A stretch of 64,000 nt of DNA from DASWOJ01 sp964242415. GTDB lineage: Bacteria > Pseudomonadota > Alphaproteobacteria > Acetobacterales > Acetobacteraceae. Made by a program: the position numbers and the translations under genes. The notes under the pieces are model-generated. The model worked only from the letters and a program-made list of their open reading frames with translations, did no database searches and was not told the origin of the DNA. The stretch covers positions 186,001-250,000 of the forward strand of contig CAXTAT010000004.1 in assembly GCA_964242415.1 (NCBI GenBank), written 5' to 3'. Positions 17,497 to 26,899 of this stretch are shown piece after piece. Within the stretch, counting starts at the first letter, position 1. Every line of letters begins with the position of its first letter.

Positions 17497-18255
17497 ATGG
17501 ATCAGGACGTGACGGTCGAGGCCATGCACAGCGCGCTCAGCCTGCTGCGGCTGCTGCGCCCGCACCGCGTCGAGGGCGTGGCCAAAATCCGCGTCGGCCG
17601 CCTGTTCGATGGCGGCTACGTGATGCTCGACCGCTTCGAGGACGTTGGCGCCGCCTACTCGCTCGGCATCAACGACGACGTGTCCTGGGACCTGGACATG
17701 GCGGCCCGCGGCATCCCGGTGTTCCAGTTCGACCACACCATCGAGCGCCTCCCGCGCGAGCACGAGCTGTTCCGCTGGGAGCGGACCGGCATCGCCCACC
17801 AGGCCGACCCGGGCCGCAGCCTCGACACGCTGCCGAGCCTGATGGCCCGCAACGGCCACGACGGGGCGCGCGACCTGATCCTCAAGTGCGACATCGAGGG
17901 GTATGAATGGGACGTCCTGGCCTTCACGCCGTCCCGCATCCTGGGCCAGTTCCGCCAGATCGTGCTGGAGCTGCACGACCTGCAGAACCTGCGGGAGATG
18001 GCGTTCGCCAACCTGGCGCACCGGGCGGTCCGCAACCTGCTGCTGACGCACCGCGTGGTGCACGTGCATGGCAACAACTTCGCCAGGTGGGCCGTCGTCG
18101 GCGGCGTGCCGGTGCCCCGGGTCATCGAGCTGAGCTTCGCCCGCCTGGACCACGGGGCGTTCACCGTGTCGGACGAGGTGTTCCCAACCGCGCTCGACAT
18201 GCCCTGCCATTCCAAGGAGGCCGACCTCTACCTCGGCCGGTTCGCGTTTGATTGA
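17497..18255 (+). CDS. FkbM-like SAM-dependent methyltransferase
   Basis: 252 residues. The motif KCDIEGYEWDVL (130-141) matches the conserved K-x-D-x-E-G-x-E segment of the FkbM methyltransferase domain, and FDGGYVMLD (37-45) lies in the N-terminal part. Such enzymes O-methylate sugars or polyketides. It is the first gene of a cluster with an AGE epimerase and two GT9 glycosyltransferases, so a sugar in a surface glycan is the likely substrate (inference). ATG 17497 is preferred over the adjacent GTG 17494; neither has a clear Shine-Dalgarno sequence. Confidence 0.7.
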   Translation: MDQDVTVEAMHSALSLLRLLRPHRVEGVAKIRVGRLFDGGYVMLDRFEDVGAAYSLGINDDVSWDLDMAARGIPVFQFDHTIERLPREHELFRWERTGIAHQADPGRSLDTLPSLMARNGHDGARDLILKCDIEGYEWDVLAFTPSRILGQFRQIVLELHDLQNLREMAFANLAHRAVRNLLLTHRVVHVHGNNFARWAVVGGVPVPRVIELSFARLDHGAFTVSDEVFPTALDMPCHSKEADLYLGRFAFD

Positions 18256-18268
18256 CCGCACCGGCGGC

Positions 18269-19435
18269 ATGACCCAGCTGGACTTCGCAGCGGTGCACGA
18301 CGCCGCCACAGCCCGGACCGCGTTCCGGGCCTGGATGTTCGGCCAGGCGCTGCCATTCTGGGGCGGCCCTGGCATCGACCGGGCGACCGGCGCCGCACAC
18401 GAGTCGATGCGGCTTGATGGCGCGCCGGGCGGACTGCCCTGGACGCGGATGCGGGTGCAGGCCCGGCAGCTTTACGCCTTCTCCCACGCCGCCCTGCTCG
18501 GCTGGCAGCCCGGTGCGGCGCTGGCGGATGGCATCTATCGGTTCATCACCCGGCATGGCGAGCGGGACGATGGCGGCTGGGCGCGCCGCCTGGCCGTGGA
18601 TGGCTCGGTGCTGGACCCGGCGGCCGACCTGTACGACCAGGCGTTCGTGCTGTTCGCCCTGGCCTGGCACGCGCGCCTGACCGGGGCGGCGGAACCGCTG
18701 CAGCGGGCGCGGCGCACCGTTGAATGGATCGCCGCCCACATGGCGCACCCGCCGGCCGGGCTGCGCAACGTGCACCCGCATGAGGCCGGGCCGCGGCAGC
18801 AGAACCCGCACATGCACCTGCTGGAGGCGGTGCTGGCCCTGTTCGAGACGACGGGGGACGGGTTCTACGCCGGGCAGGCGCACGGGTTGGCGTCGCTGTT
18901 CCACCATCACCTGTTCGACCCCGCGACCGGCACGCTGGGCGAGTTCTTCACCGACGATTGGGCGCCGGCGCCGGGCGAGGCCGGCAGCCATATCGAGCCT
19001 GGCCACCATTACGAGTGGGTCTGGCTGCTGGACCAGTACGAGCGGCTGACCGGCGCCGACGCCTCCGCCGCCATCGGCCGCCTGTATGACTTCGCCTGTC
19101 GGCACGGCACGGACCCCGGCACCGCCCTGGTCCTGGATGTCGTGGGCCGGGACGGCGCCGCCCGGCAGCCCAGCTCCCGCCTATGGCCGCAGACCGAGGC
19201 GCTGAAGGCGCACGCCGTCATGGCGCGGCGCGGCGGCGGCGGGGAACTGATCGCCCCGGTGGTCCGCAACATCGGCATGCGCTTCCTGACGGGCTGCCCG
19301 AGGGGCGCCTGGATCGACCAGCTCGACGCGGCGGGGGCGGGGGCGTCGAAGGCGGTGCCGACCAGCTCGTTCTACCACCTGTTCATGGCGTATGCCGAGC
19401 TGGACGGCATGGCGCCGGGGGGCCGGCTTGGCTGA
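18269..19435 (+). CDS. AGE-family (N-acylglucosamine 2-epimerase-like) sugar isomerase/epimerase
   Basis: 388 residues, an alpha6/alpha6-barrel of the AGE / mannose isomerase / CE family. Active-site landmarks are DLYDQAF (about 120-126), RQQNPHMHLLEA (about 176-187, with the family's paired histidines) and EPGHHYEW (243-250). It interconverts sugars or hexose phosphates in the cytoplasm; the precise substrate is open. ATG 18269 was chosen; an upstream TTG at 18248 overlaps the methyltransferase stop. It is tightly linked to the methyltransferase and glycosyltransferase genes, so it probably supplies a precursor sugar. Confidence 0.85.
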   Translation: MTQLDFAAVHDAATARTAFRAWMFGQALPFWGGPGIDRATGAAHESMRLDGAPGGLPWTRMRVQARQLYAFSHAALLGWQPGAALADGIYRFITRHGERDDGGWARRLAVDGSVLDPAADLYDQAFVLFALAWHARLTGAAEPLQRARRTVEWIAAHMAHPPAGLRNVHPHEAGPRQQNPHMHLLEAVLALFETTGDGFYAGQAHGLASLFHHHLFDPATGTLGEFFTDDWAPAPGEAGSHIEPGHHYEWVWLLDQYERLTGADASAAIGRLYDFACRHGTDPGTALVLDVVGRDGAARQPSSRLWPQTEALKAHAVMARRGGGGELIAPVVRNIGMRFLTGCPRGAWIDQLDAAGAGASKAVPTSSFYHLFMAYAELDGMAPGGRLG

Positions 19436-20711
19436 GCCGCCGGCCCTCGCCGCGGTTGTGCGGCGGGCATTGCTGCAGTGCGCCGGCGGCGATGCGCCGG
19501 TGCAGGACCAGCTTGACGCCGCCGAGCTGGTGCTCGCCGCTGGGCTGGCCGATGCCGCGCGCACGCTTTATGACGTCGCGTTCGTCTGCATGGGGTTCCA
19601 CGCTGCCCGCCTGCGGCAGCAGTACGCGATCATCGCCCGCACGGGGCTGTGGGGGCCGGCCGATCCGGATCGTGCCGTGCCCTCCCCGGCCACGCCGGCT
19701 CACCAGGCCGCAGCAGCGGTCGCCGAGCTGCAGCACCTGATGGCCACGGCGGACCTGCCGCTACTGCCGCTGGACGGTGCCGGGCTTGCCGCCGGTTATA
19801 CCGCGGCGGATGCGGCGGAGGCGCCCGACAGCCTGCAGAGGCTAGCCGCCCGGCTGCATGCCCTGTTGCGGCGGCCTAGCGGCGCCTTGACGTTTCAGCC
19901 GCTAGAAACCGTGCTGGCGCAGCTACGGGCTGCCTTGTTGGACGGGCCGGGCTTCGATGCGGCGCGTCACCTCGCGGCGCCGTTGGACGTCCTGTGCGCT
20001 GGCGTGGCCGGCGATAACCTGCGCGGCTTCCTCGGCCGCCACCGCGAGCTGGCCTATGCCCCCTTCGGCTCGGCGGGCCTGCTGCACGCGGCCGCGCGGC
20101 TAGGGCTGGGCGGCCTGGGACCCTACGTGTCCGGCACGGTCCGCCTGGCCCGGCGCAGCCGCGACCTGCTCGGGCTGATCCAGCTCGCCGACGCCTCGCC
20201 GGGGTTGCAGGACCGGCTGGAGCGCTGGGCCGTCCTGTTGTCGCAGCACTGGCCCGACCCGGCGCTGCATGACCTGGTGCATGACCTGGCCGACGCCGGC
20301 CTGATGCGCGCGACGTGGGGCGTCCTTGAACGGGCTGCGCTGCGTCCCGGTCCTGCGCCGGACCCTGGGCTGCTGTGGTGCCTGCGCGATGCCGGGCTGG
20401 ACAACGGCGACCCGGCGCTTGCCGTGCGGGCGCAGCGGCTGGTAGTGTACGCGCGGTCCGGCCAGGGCGACGAGTGGATCGTGCTTGGCGAGGTTGAGGC
20501 CGCCGCCGGCGACCGTGCCGCCGCGGAGCGCGCCTTCACAACCGGCCTCGGCATCGATCCGGACCACGCGATCGGGCAGCAGCGGCTGGCTGCGTTGCGG
20601 GCGGATGAGGCGGCGGCGTTGGCCCCGGATGGCGGCTATGGCACCCCGCCAAGCCGCAAGCTGGCGCGGCTGCGCCGGCGCGAGGCGGCCGAGCCGGCGT
20701 GGTCCTCATAG
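19428..20711 (+). CDS. Unrecognised protein with TPR-like C-terminus in glycan cluster
   Basis: About 427 residues from TTG 19428 (which overlaps the epimerase stop), or 439 from ATG 19392. There is no signal peptide or strong membrane segment. It is alanine/leucine-rich and predicted helical. The last part (about 340-400: ALAVRAQRLVVYARS, GEVEAAAGDRAAAERAFTTGL, IDPDHAIGQQRLAAL) has the spacing of one to two tetratricopeptide repeats. I recognise no catalytic motif. Its position suggests an accessory or scaffold for the glycosyltransferases, whose N-termini also carry TPRs (inference). Confidence 0.65.
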   Translation: MAEPPALAAVVRRALLQCAGGDAPVQDQLDAAELVLAAGLADAARTLYDVAFVCMGFHAARLRQQYAIIARTGLWGPADPDRAVPSPATPAHQAAAAVAELQHLMATADLPLLPLDGAGLAAGYTAADAAEAPDSLQRLAARLHALLRRPSGALTFQPLETVLAQLRAALLDGPGFDAARHLAAPLDVLCAGVAGDNLRGFLGRHRELAYAPFGSAGLLHAAARLGLGGLGPYVSGTVRLARRSRDLLGLIQLADASPGLQDRLERWAVLLSQHWPDPALHDLVHDLADAGLMRATWGVLERAALRPGPAPDPGLLWCLRDAGLDNGDPALAVRAQRLVVYARSGQGDEWIVLGEVEAAAGDRAAAERAFTTGLGIDPDHAIGQQRLAALRADEAAALAPDGGYGTPPSRKLARLRRREAAEPAWSS

Positions 20712-20761
20712 GCGCCAACTTCCGCCAGGTAGGGGGCGCTTTGACCGGGCATGCCGGCGCC

Positions 20762-20859
20762 GTCATTGCGAGCCGCGCTTGCGGCGCGGCAATCCAGGGC
20801 TAAGAGGATTGCGCTTGCGGCCCCTGGATTGCCGCGTCGCAAGCGCTCCTCGCGATGAC
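20762..20859. repeat. Family A palindromic repeat, copy A2, in a 336-bp intergenic region
   Basis: Outer arms GTCATTGCGAGC / GCTCCTCGCGATGAC and inner arms GGCAATCCAGGG / CCCTGGATTGCC. The rest of the gap 20712-21047 holds no gene I can support; the glycosyltransferase frame is open back to 20868 but without a start signal or family similarity. Confidence 0.9.
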
Positions 20860-21047
20860 GGCGGCGCTTGAAGCACAGGACGGCCTGGGTTGACACGCAT
20901 GAGCTTCACCGTCCCGGGCCTCACCGGCGCCAGCTTGACCAGCATCCCGAATATTGCGACGAGACAGTCCGGCTTGTGCGCCAGTCCCGCGGGCGCTGCC
21001 GGGCTGTCCCCCGCGCGCGAAACCGCGAGTCCAGGAGGGTGGTCCAG

Positions 21048-23138
21048 GTGTTGTTCCGCAACAAGTCTCCCGGCCGGAACGGGGGCAGAGGGGACCCCGC
21101 CGCGCACGGCACCGCAGCGGCCGGGCAAGGCGTGATTGCGGATGCAATGGCCGCCCGCGCCGACGCGCTGCGGGACCAGCGGCAGTGGCGCAGCGCAGCC
21201 GTGCTGTATGGTGAAGTGCTGCGCATCAGGCCGGACGCCGCGCTGCACGTCCAATGTGGCCACATGCACAAGGAGGCTGGCGACCTCGCGCAGGCGGAGG
21301 CCCAGTATCGCAAGGCCCTCGACCTGCTGCCGGACGACGCCGACCTGGCGCTGCAACTTGGCCATTTCTTCAAGGTTGCGGGCCGGGTGCGGGAGGCGGA
21401 GGCGTCCTACGCCCGCGCGGCCGCGTTGCAGCCGGGCTGGGAGGTTCCGGCCGCCGAGTTGCGCTTCCTGCGCACCAAGGGCTGGCAGCCCGCCCTCGCG
21501 GAGGAGAACGACATGGCGCCGGGCTTCGGCGACGAGGCGGATGCGTTGGCGCGCGCGGCCAGCCTTGACCTTCTGATCCCTGAAATCGTGCCCCGCAAAC
21601 GGTCGGAGATGTTCCATCCGCACCACGAGTCGCTGAACCTGCGCCGCTTCGGCCGGCGTGAGCGGTCGTTCTGGGGCGTGATGCCGACCTTCCGCGGGGT
21701 CGAGGCCGTCCGCGGCTTCTGCATCTCGACCGCGCCGGTGCTGGAGCTGCAGGTGTCCATCGACGGCCTGCTGATCCACCGCGGGCCGGTCAAGGGCGGC
21801 TATGCCCTGCAGTACGAGCGGGAAAACCCGGACCTGCACAAGTACACCTTCAATGTCTGGCTGGACTTCTCGGCCTTCGTCCATGGCCGGTATGAAATCG
21901 AGCTGCGCTTCATCCGCGCCGGCCGCGACGCGCGCGTGCACCGGGAGCAGGTGGTCGTCGCCGCTCCGCTGCGGGAGGCTGACCACCCCTGCTCCGACGC
22001 AATCCTGTCCCTGCCGCAGGATGACAACCGTACGGTCGAGCAGCAGGTCAACGCGCGGCCCAGCATTGTCCGCCCGGCCCGGCGCGCCGTGTTCCCCACG
22101 CTGCCGAAAACCGTGCTGATCCTGCGGACCGACCAGTTGGGGGACATGGTGACCTCCATCCCGGCCATGCACCGCCTGCGGGAGCTGCTGCCGCAGGCCC
22201 GGCTGGTCGCGCTGATGACCGCCTCCAATGCCGGGTTCGCCGCCACGCTCGGCCTGTTCGATGAGATCGTCGAGGTCGATTTCCCGGACGACCTGCTCGA
22301 CCGGCGCCGCACGATGCCGCTGGCCGAGCAGGCGGCGCTGCGGGAGCGCCTGGCGGCCTACCGGTTCGACCTGGCGCTGGACCTGGCAGAAAGCAGCATG
22401 TCCCGCCCGCTGCTGCTGCTGTCGGGGGCACCGTTCCTGTACGGCTTCTATGACCGCGACTGGCCGTGGCTGACCGCCGGGTTTGAGGGCGCGACGCATG
22501 ATCCGAAGAACGACCGCGAGATCGCGCCGCACTCCACCCGCGTCCTGGCCTGCGTCGAGCGGCTGGGCGCGCTGCTGCATGGCAGGGCAGAGGTCATGCG
22601 GCGGCCGGACCTGTCGCGGGATCGCTTGCGGGCGTATGGCCTGGCGGACCGGGACCGCTTCGCCGTACTGCACACCGGCGCGCGCATCGCGTTCAGCCGC
22701 TGGCCGCATTACGGCGCGCTGGCGGCGCTGCTGCTGGCCCGGACCGACCTGCGGGTGGTGCTGCTGGCCGACGACCCGGCCGCCGGCGGCACGCTGCCGG
22801 CGGAGGTGCTGGCGTCGGACCGGTTCCACCTGCTCGCCGGGCGGCTGCCGTTTGACGACCTCGATGCGCTGCTGTCGTTCTGCTCCGCCTTTGTCGGCAA
22901 TGATTCCGGACCCAAGCACTTGGCGGCGCTGCGCGGGGCCAACGTCGTCAGCCTGCACGCAGCGCGGGTGAACTGGGCCGAGTGGGGCCAGGAGATGTCC
23001 GGCTGCATCATCAGCCGCAAGGTGCCCTGCGCCGGCTGCTCGATCTACCATGACGCTGACGAGTGCGGGCAGGACTACGCCTGCATCACGGGGATCGGCG
23101 TCGAGGAGGTGCTGGCGGCGGTCATAGCGCTGCTGTGA
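21048..23138 (+). CDS. TPR-GT9 glycosyltransferase (heptosyltransferase-like), first tandem copy
   Basis: 696 residues. Tetratricopeptide repeats occupy about 25-145 (QCGHMHKEAGDLAQAEAQY and neighbours), a divergent middle domain about 180-320, and a GT9 (ADP-heptose:LPS heptosyltransferase) fold 355-690. GT9 landmarks are LRTDQLGDMVTSIPAM (from 359), HTGARIAFSRWP and GNDSGPKH (617-624). A four-cysteine cluster, C661-x2-C664-x8-C673-x5-C679, lies near the end. Start GTG 21048 was chosen because AGGAGG lies 9 nt upstream and the length then matches the second copy (687). It transfers a sugar in the cytoplasm, presumably to a lipid or protein acceptor. A tandem paralogue follows 22 bp on. Confidence 0.85.
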   Translation: MLFRNKSPGRNGGRGDPAAHGTAAAGQGVIADAMAARADALRDQRQWRSAAVLYGEVLRIRPDAALHVQCGHMHKEAGDLAQAEAQYRKALDLLPDDADLALQLGHFFKVAGRVREAEASYARAAALQPGWEVPAAELRFLRTKGWQPALAEENDMAPGFGDEADALARAASLDLLIPEIVPRKRSEMFHPHHESLNLRRFGRRERSFWGVMPTFRGVEAVRGFCISTAPVLELQVSIDGLLIHRGPVKGGYALQYERENPDLHKYTFNVWLDFSAFVHGRYEIELRFIRAGRDARVHREQVVVAAPLREADHPCSDAILSLPQDDNRTVEQQVNARPSIVRPARRAVFPTLPKTVLILRTDQLGDMVTSIPAMHRLRELLPQARLVALMTASNAGFAATLGLFDEIVEVDFPDDLLDRRRTMPLAEQAALRERLAAYRFDLALDLAESSMSRPLLLLSGAPFLYGFYDRDWPWLTAGFEGATHDPKNDREIAPHSTRVLACVERLGALLHGRAEVMRRPDLSRDRLRAYGLADRDRFAVLHTGARIAFSRWPHYGALAALLLARTDLRVVLLADDPAAGGTLPAEVLASDRFHLLAGRLPFDDLDALLSFCSAFVGNDSGPKHLAALRGANVVSLHAARVNWAEWGQEMSGCIISRKVPCAGCSIYHDADECGQDYACITGIGVEEVLAAVIALL

Positions 23139-23160
23139 TGTCCCGTAGCGCAGGAGCGGC

Positions 23161-25224
23161 ATGACGGCCGGCGCGCTCCACCGTTGGCGGGCGGCGCTGG
23201 CGCGTGTGCGGCCCGCCGCGCACCCCCCGGTGGGCCGTGCAGGCAGCAGCCTGATCGACCGGGCCGATGCCGCACGCGACGCCGGGCGGTATCACGCCGC
23301 CGCCAATGATTACGAGGCGGCGCTGCAGTTGGCGCCGGACAATGCGGCCATCCAGATTCAATGCGGCCACATGCGGAAGGAGACCGGCGACCTGGATGCG
23401 GCCGAGGCGCATTACCTGCACGCCGCGCGCCTGACGCCGGACGATCCGGACCTGGCGCTGCAGCTTGGCCATTTCTACAAGGTCGCCGGGCGGCTGGCGG
23501 CGGCGGAGGCCGCCTATCGCCAGGCGCTGGTCTTGCAGCCGGGCTGGGCCGACCCGGCGGGCGAACTGGCGGCCCTGCTCCGCACGCCTGCCCGCAGGCC
23601 TGGCGCGTTGGACGACGACGGCCTGGTTCCCGAACTTGCGCCGCGAACGCCGGAGGAGCTTCGCCGCACCTACGTGGACCGCATCGAGATCAGGCACCTC
23701 GGCATGCGGGGCGAGCGGGCCTATGGCGGCGCCTGGACGGCCCTGCGTGGGGTCGAGGCGATCCGGGGATACTGCATCTCCTCCGTCCCGCTGCACGAGC
23801 TGCACATCCTGCTCGATGGGCAGGCGATCCACCGTGAGGCATTGCAGGCGACCGACCTCGGCGGCGGCCACGGCAAGCACGTCTTCAATGTGTGGCACGA
23901 CTTCTCCGGCTATCCGGGGGGCCTGCACGACATCGAGTTGCGGTTCACCGGCCCGGCCCGGGGCGTGTGCGCCCATCGCGAGCAGGTCGTCGTGATGCCC
24001 GCGCTGACGGAGGCGGACCACCCGGGGTCCGACGGCGTGGTCGATCCGCCGGCCCCCGGCGGGCCTCCGCTGGCCGAGGCGATCAACGCCCGCCCGAGCG
24101 TCGTCCGCCCGGCGGCGCGCGCCCTGTTCGCGGCGCCCCCGCGCAACGTGCTGGTGCTGCGGACGGACCAGCTTGGCGACATGGTGACCTCCATCCCGGC
24201 GATGCAGCGCCTGCGGGAGCTGCTGCCGGGCGCCCGCATCGTTGGGCTGCTGACCGCGGCCAACGCCGACCTCGCCCGCACGCTGGGCGTGTTCGACGAG
24301 GTGATCGCCATCGACTTCCCGGACGACCCGGCGGAGCGGCGCCGGGTGATGCCGATGGAGGCGCAGCGGGCCTTGCGCGACCGGCTGCGGCGCCGTCGGT
24401 TCGACTGGGCCATCGACCTGGCCGAGAGCGGGGTGTCGCGGCCGTTGCTGCTGCTGTCCGGGGCGCGGTTCCTGTACGGGTTCCATGACCGGGACTGGCC
24501 ATGGCTGGACGGCGGGTTCGAGGGGGATACGCGCGACCCGCGCAACCGGCTGGAGCGGGCGCCGCAGTCAACCAAGGTGCTGGCGCTGATCGAGCGCCTA
24601 GGCGCAGGGCTGGGCGGCAAGGCGCAGGTCATCCGCCGCGACGGCCTGCGGCGGGAGGCCCTGGCGGGGTTTGGGGTGACGCAGGACACCGGCTTCGCCG
24701 TGCTGCACACCGGCGCGCGCATCGGCTTCAGCCGCTGGCCCGGCTACCCGGAGCTGGCCGCGCTGCTGCTGGAGCGGACGGGGCTGCATGTGGTGATGGT
24801 GACGGACGACGCCGGGCTGCGGGCGGCGCTGCCGGCGGGCCTGCTGGCGTCCGGCCGGTTCCGGCTGCTGGACCGGCGGCTGGCATTCGACGACCTGGAT
24901 GCGCTGGTGCAGTTCTGCGACGTGTTCGTGGGCAATGATTCCGGGCCGAAGCACCTCGCGGCCTTGCGGGGCGCCCCGGTGGTGAGCCTGCACTCCGCAC
25001 GGATCAACTGGAACGAGTGGGGGCAGGAGTTGACGGGGTCGATCATCAGCCGCCGGGTGCCCTGCGCCGGCTGCGCGATCTATCACGACGCCGACGAGTG
25101 CGGGAAGGAGTGGGCTTGCATTCGGCTGATCCGGGCGGAAGAGGCCTATGAGGCGGTCGCCGCCCTGCTGCACGAGGCTGATGGCCCGGTGCAACTCGGC
25201 CGGCAACCGGTGCGAGGCGGGTAG
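23161..25224 (+). CDS. TPR-GT9 glycosyltransferase (heptosyltransferase-like), second tandem copy
   Basis: 687 residues, the same layout as the preceding gene: TPRs at about 25-140, a middle domain, and a GT9 domain with LRTDQLGDMVTSIPAM from 333 and GNDSGPKH at 591-598. The four-cysteine motif is at C635, C638, C647 and C653. Long blocks are shared with the first copy (for example QLGHFYKVAGR, ESGVSRPLLLLSGA, YHDADECG), while the middle domain has diverged, so this is a tandem duplication with probable specialisation of donor or acceptor. ATG 23161 lies 22 bp after the upstream stop. The gene ends against a perfect hairpin shared with the convergent helicase gene. Confidence 0.87.
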   Translation: MTAGALHRWRAALARVRPAAHPPVGRAGSSLIDRADAARDAGRYHAAANDYEAALQLAPDNAAIQIQCGHMRKETGDLDAAEAHYLHAARLTPDDPDLALQLGHFYKVAGRLAAAEAAYRQALVLQPGWADPAGELAALLRTPARRPGALDDDGLVPELAPRTPEELRRTYVDRIEIRHLGMRGERAYGGAWTALRGVEAIRGYCISSVPLHELHILLDGQAIHREALQATDLGGGHGKHVFNVWHDFSGYPGGLHDIELRFTGPARGVCAHREQVVVMPALTEADHPGSDGVVDPPAPGGPPLAEAINARPSVVRPAARALFAAPPRNVLVLRTDQLGDMVTSIPAMQRLRELLPGARIVGLLTAANADLARTLGVFDEVIAIDFPDDPAERRRVMPMEAQRALRDRLRRRRFDWAIDLAESGVSRPLLLLSGARFLYGFHDRDWPWLDGGFEGDTRDPRNRLERAPQSTKVLALIERLGAGLGGKAQVIRRDGLRREALAGFGVTQDTGFAVLHTGARIGFSRWPGYPELAALLLERTGLHVVMVTDDAGLRAALPAGLLASGRFRLLDRRLAFDDLDALVQFCDVFVGNDSGPKHLAALRGAPVVSLHSARINWNEWGQELTGSIISRRVPCAGCAIYHDADECGKEWACIRLIRAEEAYEAVAALLHEADGPVQLGRQPVRGG

Positions 25225-25226
25225 CG

Positions 25227-25272
25227 GCGATCCAGCGGCAGCATGGTCCTTAGCTTGCTGCCGCTGGATCGC
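25227..25272. terminator. 17-bp perfect hairpin between convergent genes (family A-like, copy A3)
   Basis: GCGATCCAGCGGCAGCA pairs perfectly with TGCTGCCGCTGGATCGC (25227-25243, 25256-25272) around a 12-nt loop. It uses the inner arm of the family A repeats without their outer GTCATTGC ends. Lying 2 bp after the glycosyltransferase stop and 43 bp from the helicase stop, it is placed to act as a bidirectional terminator, though it has no U-tract. Confidence 0.6.
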
Positions 25273-25314
25273 CACGCCGCAAGCACGGCTTGCGGTGGAG
25301 TGGCCCCTAGCCGG

Positions 25315-26604
25315 CTAGGCCGCCCGGCGCGGCCCCGACTGCCGCCCGCCCTGGCTCGGCCGGCCCTGACTGCGGCTGCCGCCACCAAAGTTGCCGCGCC
25401 CGCGTCCGCCGCCACCACCCAGCACGGGCGGCTTCATGGTGGACAGGCTGGCGGCCTCGCTGTGCAGCGGATGGTCGCGGAACACCGGCACCGGCTGGCC
25501 GATCTCCTTTTCCACGTCGCGCAGCCACTGGCGCTGCTCGGCGTCGCACAGGCTGATCGCCCAGCCCTCGCGGCCGGCCCGCGCGGTGCGGCCGATACGG
25601 TGGACGTAGGTTTCGGCGACGTTCGGCAGGTCGTAGTTGAACACATGGCTCACGTCGTCCACGTCGATGCCGCGGGCGGCGATGTCGGTCGCCACCAGCA
25701 CCTTCACCGCGCCGGAGCGGAAGCCGGCCAGCGCGCGCTCACGGGCGCCCTGCGACTTGTTGCCATGGATGGCCTCGGCGACGACGCCGTGCGCGGTCAG
25801 GTACTCCGCAACCTTGTTCGCCTCGTGCTTCATCAGGGTGAACACGATGGCGCGCACGACGCTGGGGGATTTCACCAGGGTGCCTATGGCGGCCTTCTTG
25901 TCGGCCTCGTTCACGAACATCACCATCTGGCGCACGCGATCGACGGTGGTGCTGGGTGGGGCAACCTCGACGCGGACGGGGTTGCGCAGCATGGTGCCCA
26001 CCAGCTCGGCGATGCTGCCGGGCATGGTGGCGCTGAACAGCAGGGTCTGCCGGTCGCGCGGCAGCGTGGCGACGATGCGCTTGATGTCGCGCACGAAGCC
26101 CATGTCGAGCATCCGGTCGGCCTCGTCAAGCACCAGGACCTCGGTCCCGGACAGCTCGACATGGCCCTGGCCCATCAGGTCGAGCAGGCGGCCCGGCGCG
26201 GCCACCAGCACATCGACGCCGCGGCGCATGGCATCCACCTGGCGGCCCTGGCCGACGCCGCCGAAGATGACGGTGTGGGTCAGGCGCATGTGCCGGGCAT
26301 AGGTCGCAAAGCTCTCGTCGATCTGCGACGCCAGCTCACGGGTCGGCGCCAGCACCAGCACGCGGGCGCCCTTGGGCTTTGGCTGTAGGCGGTGGGCGGC
26401 CAGGCGATGCAGGATGGGTAGCGCGAAGGCAGCGGTCTTGCCGGTGCCGGTCTGCGCCAGGCCCAGCAGGTCGCGGCCCTGCAGCAGGTGCGGGATGGCG
26501 CCGGCCTGGATGGGGGTGGGCGTGGTATAGCCCTCATCGGCCAGGGCGCGCAGCAGCGGCTCGGCCAGGTTGAGTTCGGCAAACGTTAGGGTGGCAGCAG
26601 TCAT
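25315..26604 (-). CDS. DEAD-box ATP-dependent RNA helicase (RhlE-like)
   Basis: 429 residues. Motifs in order: PTPIQ (29-33), AQTGTGKT (50-57), PTRELASQ, DEAD (160-163), SAT (191-193), ARGIDV and HRIGRTAR. The tail from about 395 is an RG/GG/SQ-rich low-complexity segment, typical of RNA-binding extensions in RhlE-type helicases. It unwinds structured RNA in ribosome assembly or decay, often at low temperature. The start at 26604 has AGGAGG ten nt upstream. It diverges from the transglutaminase locus; the 295-bp spacer 26605-26899 shows no element I can name. Confidence 0.93.
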   Translation of the reverse strand: MTAATLTFAELNLAEPLLRALADEGYTTPTPIQAGAIPHLLQGRDLLGLAQTGTGKTAAFALPILHRLAAHRLQPKPKGARVLVLAPTRELASQIDESFATYARHMRLTHTVIFGGVGQGRQVDAMRRGVDVLVAAPGRLLDLMGQGHVELSGTEVLVLDEADRMLDMGFVRDIKRIVATLPRDRQTLLFSATMPGSIAELVGTMLRNPVRVEVAPPSTTVDRVRQMVMFVNEADKKAAIGTLVKSPSVVRAIVFTLMKHEANKVAEYLTAHGVVAEAIHGNKSQGARERALAGFRSGAVKVLVATDIAARGIDVDDVSHVFNYDLPNVAETYVHRIGRTARAGREGWAISLCDAEQRQWLRDVEKEIGQPVPVFRDHPLHSEAASLSTMKPPVLGGGGGRGRGNFGGGSRSQGRPSQGGRQSGPRRAA

Positions 26605-26899
26605 GCGTGGGGCGCCTCCTGGCGCCAGGTTTGGGAGGAGCGCGACGCGGACCGTGCTCAGAAAGTGCGTGGCAACGTTGCCTTCCGCTGCAGCCTGCAT
26701 AGCGACTTTTGTGCAGCGCAGCAAGCAATATAGCATGTGGCGGCCGGGCACCGGGCTGCAAGGAGAAGGGGTAACATAGCTGTCATACCGTTGGCATATG
26801 CCTTGCGTGGCTCAATCCGCCGGTTTACCCGGCGCACACCTTGGGATGGTAGCCTGCCCCGATGAACACCCTGCCTACCGGCCTCGATCGGGACACGCC

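Noticed and set aside
17227..18375. A 382-residue minus-strand frame opposite the FkbM-like methyltransferase
   Set aside because: A mirror frame of a strongly supported gene, with no motif of its own.
20868..21047. An N-terminal extension of the first TPR-GT9 protein back to 20868
   Set aside because: It begins at the edge of repeat A2, has no ribosome-binding site, and makes the protein 60 residues longer than its tandem copy. GTG 21048 has AGGAGG.
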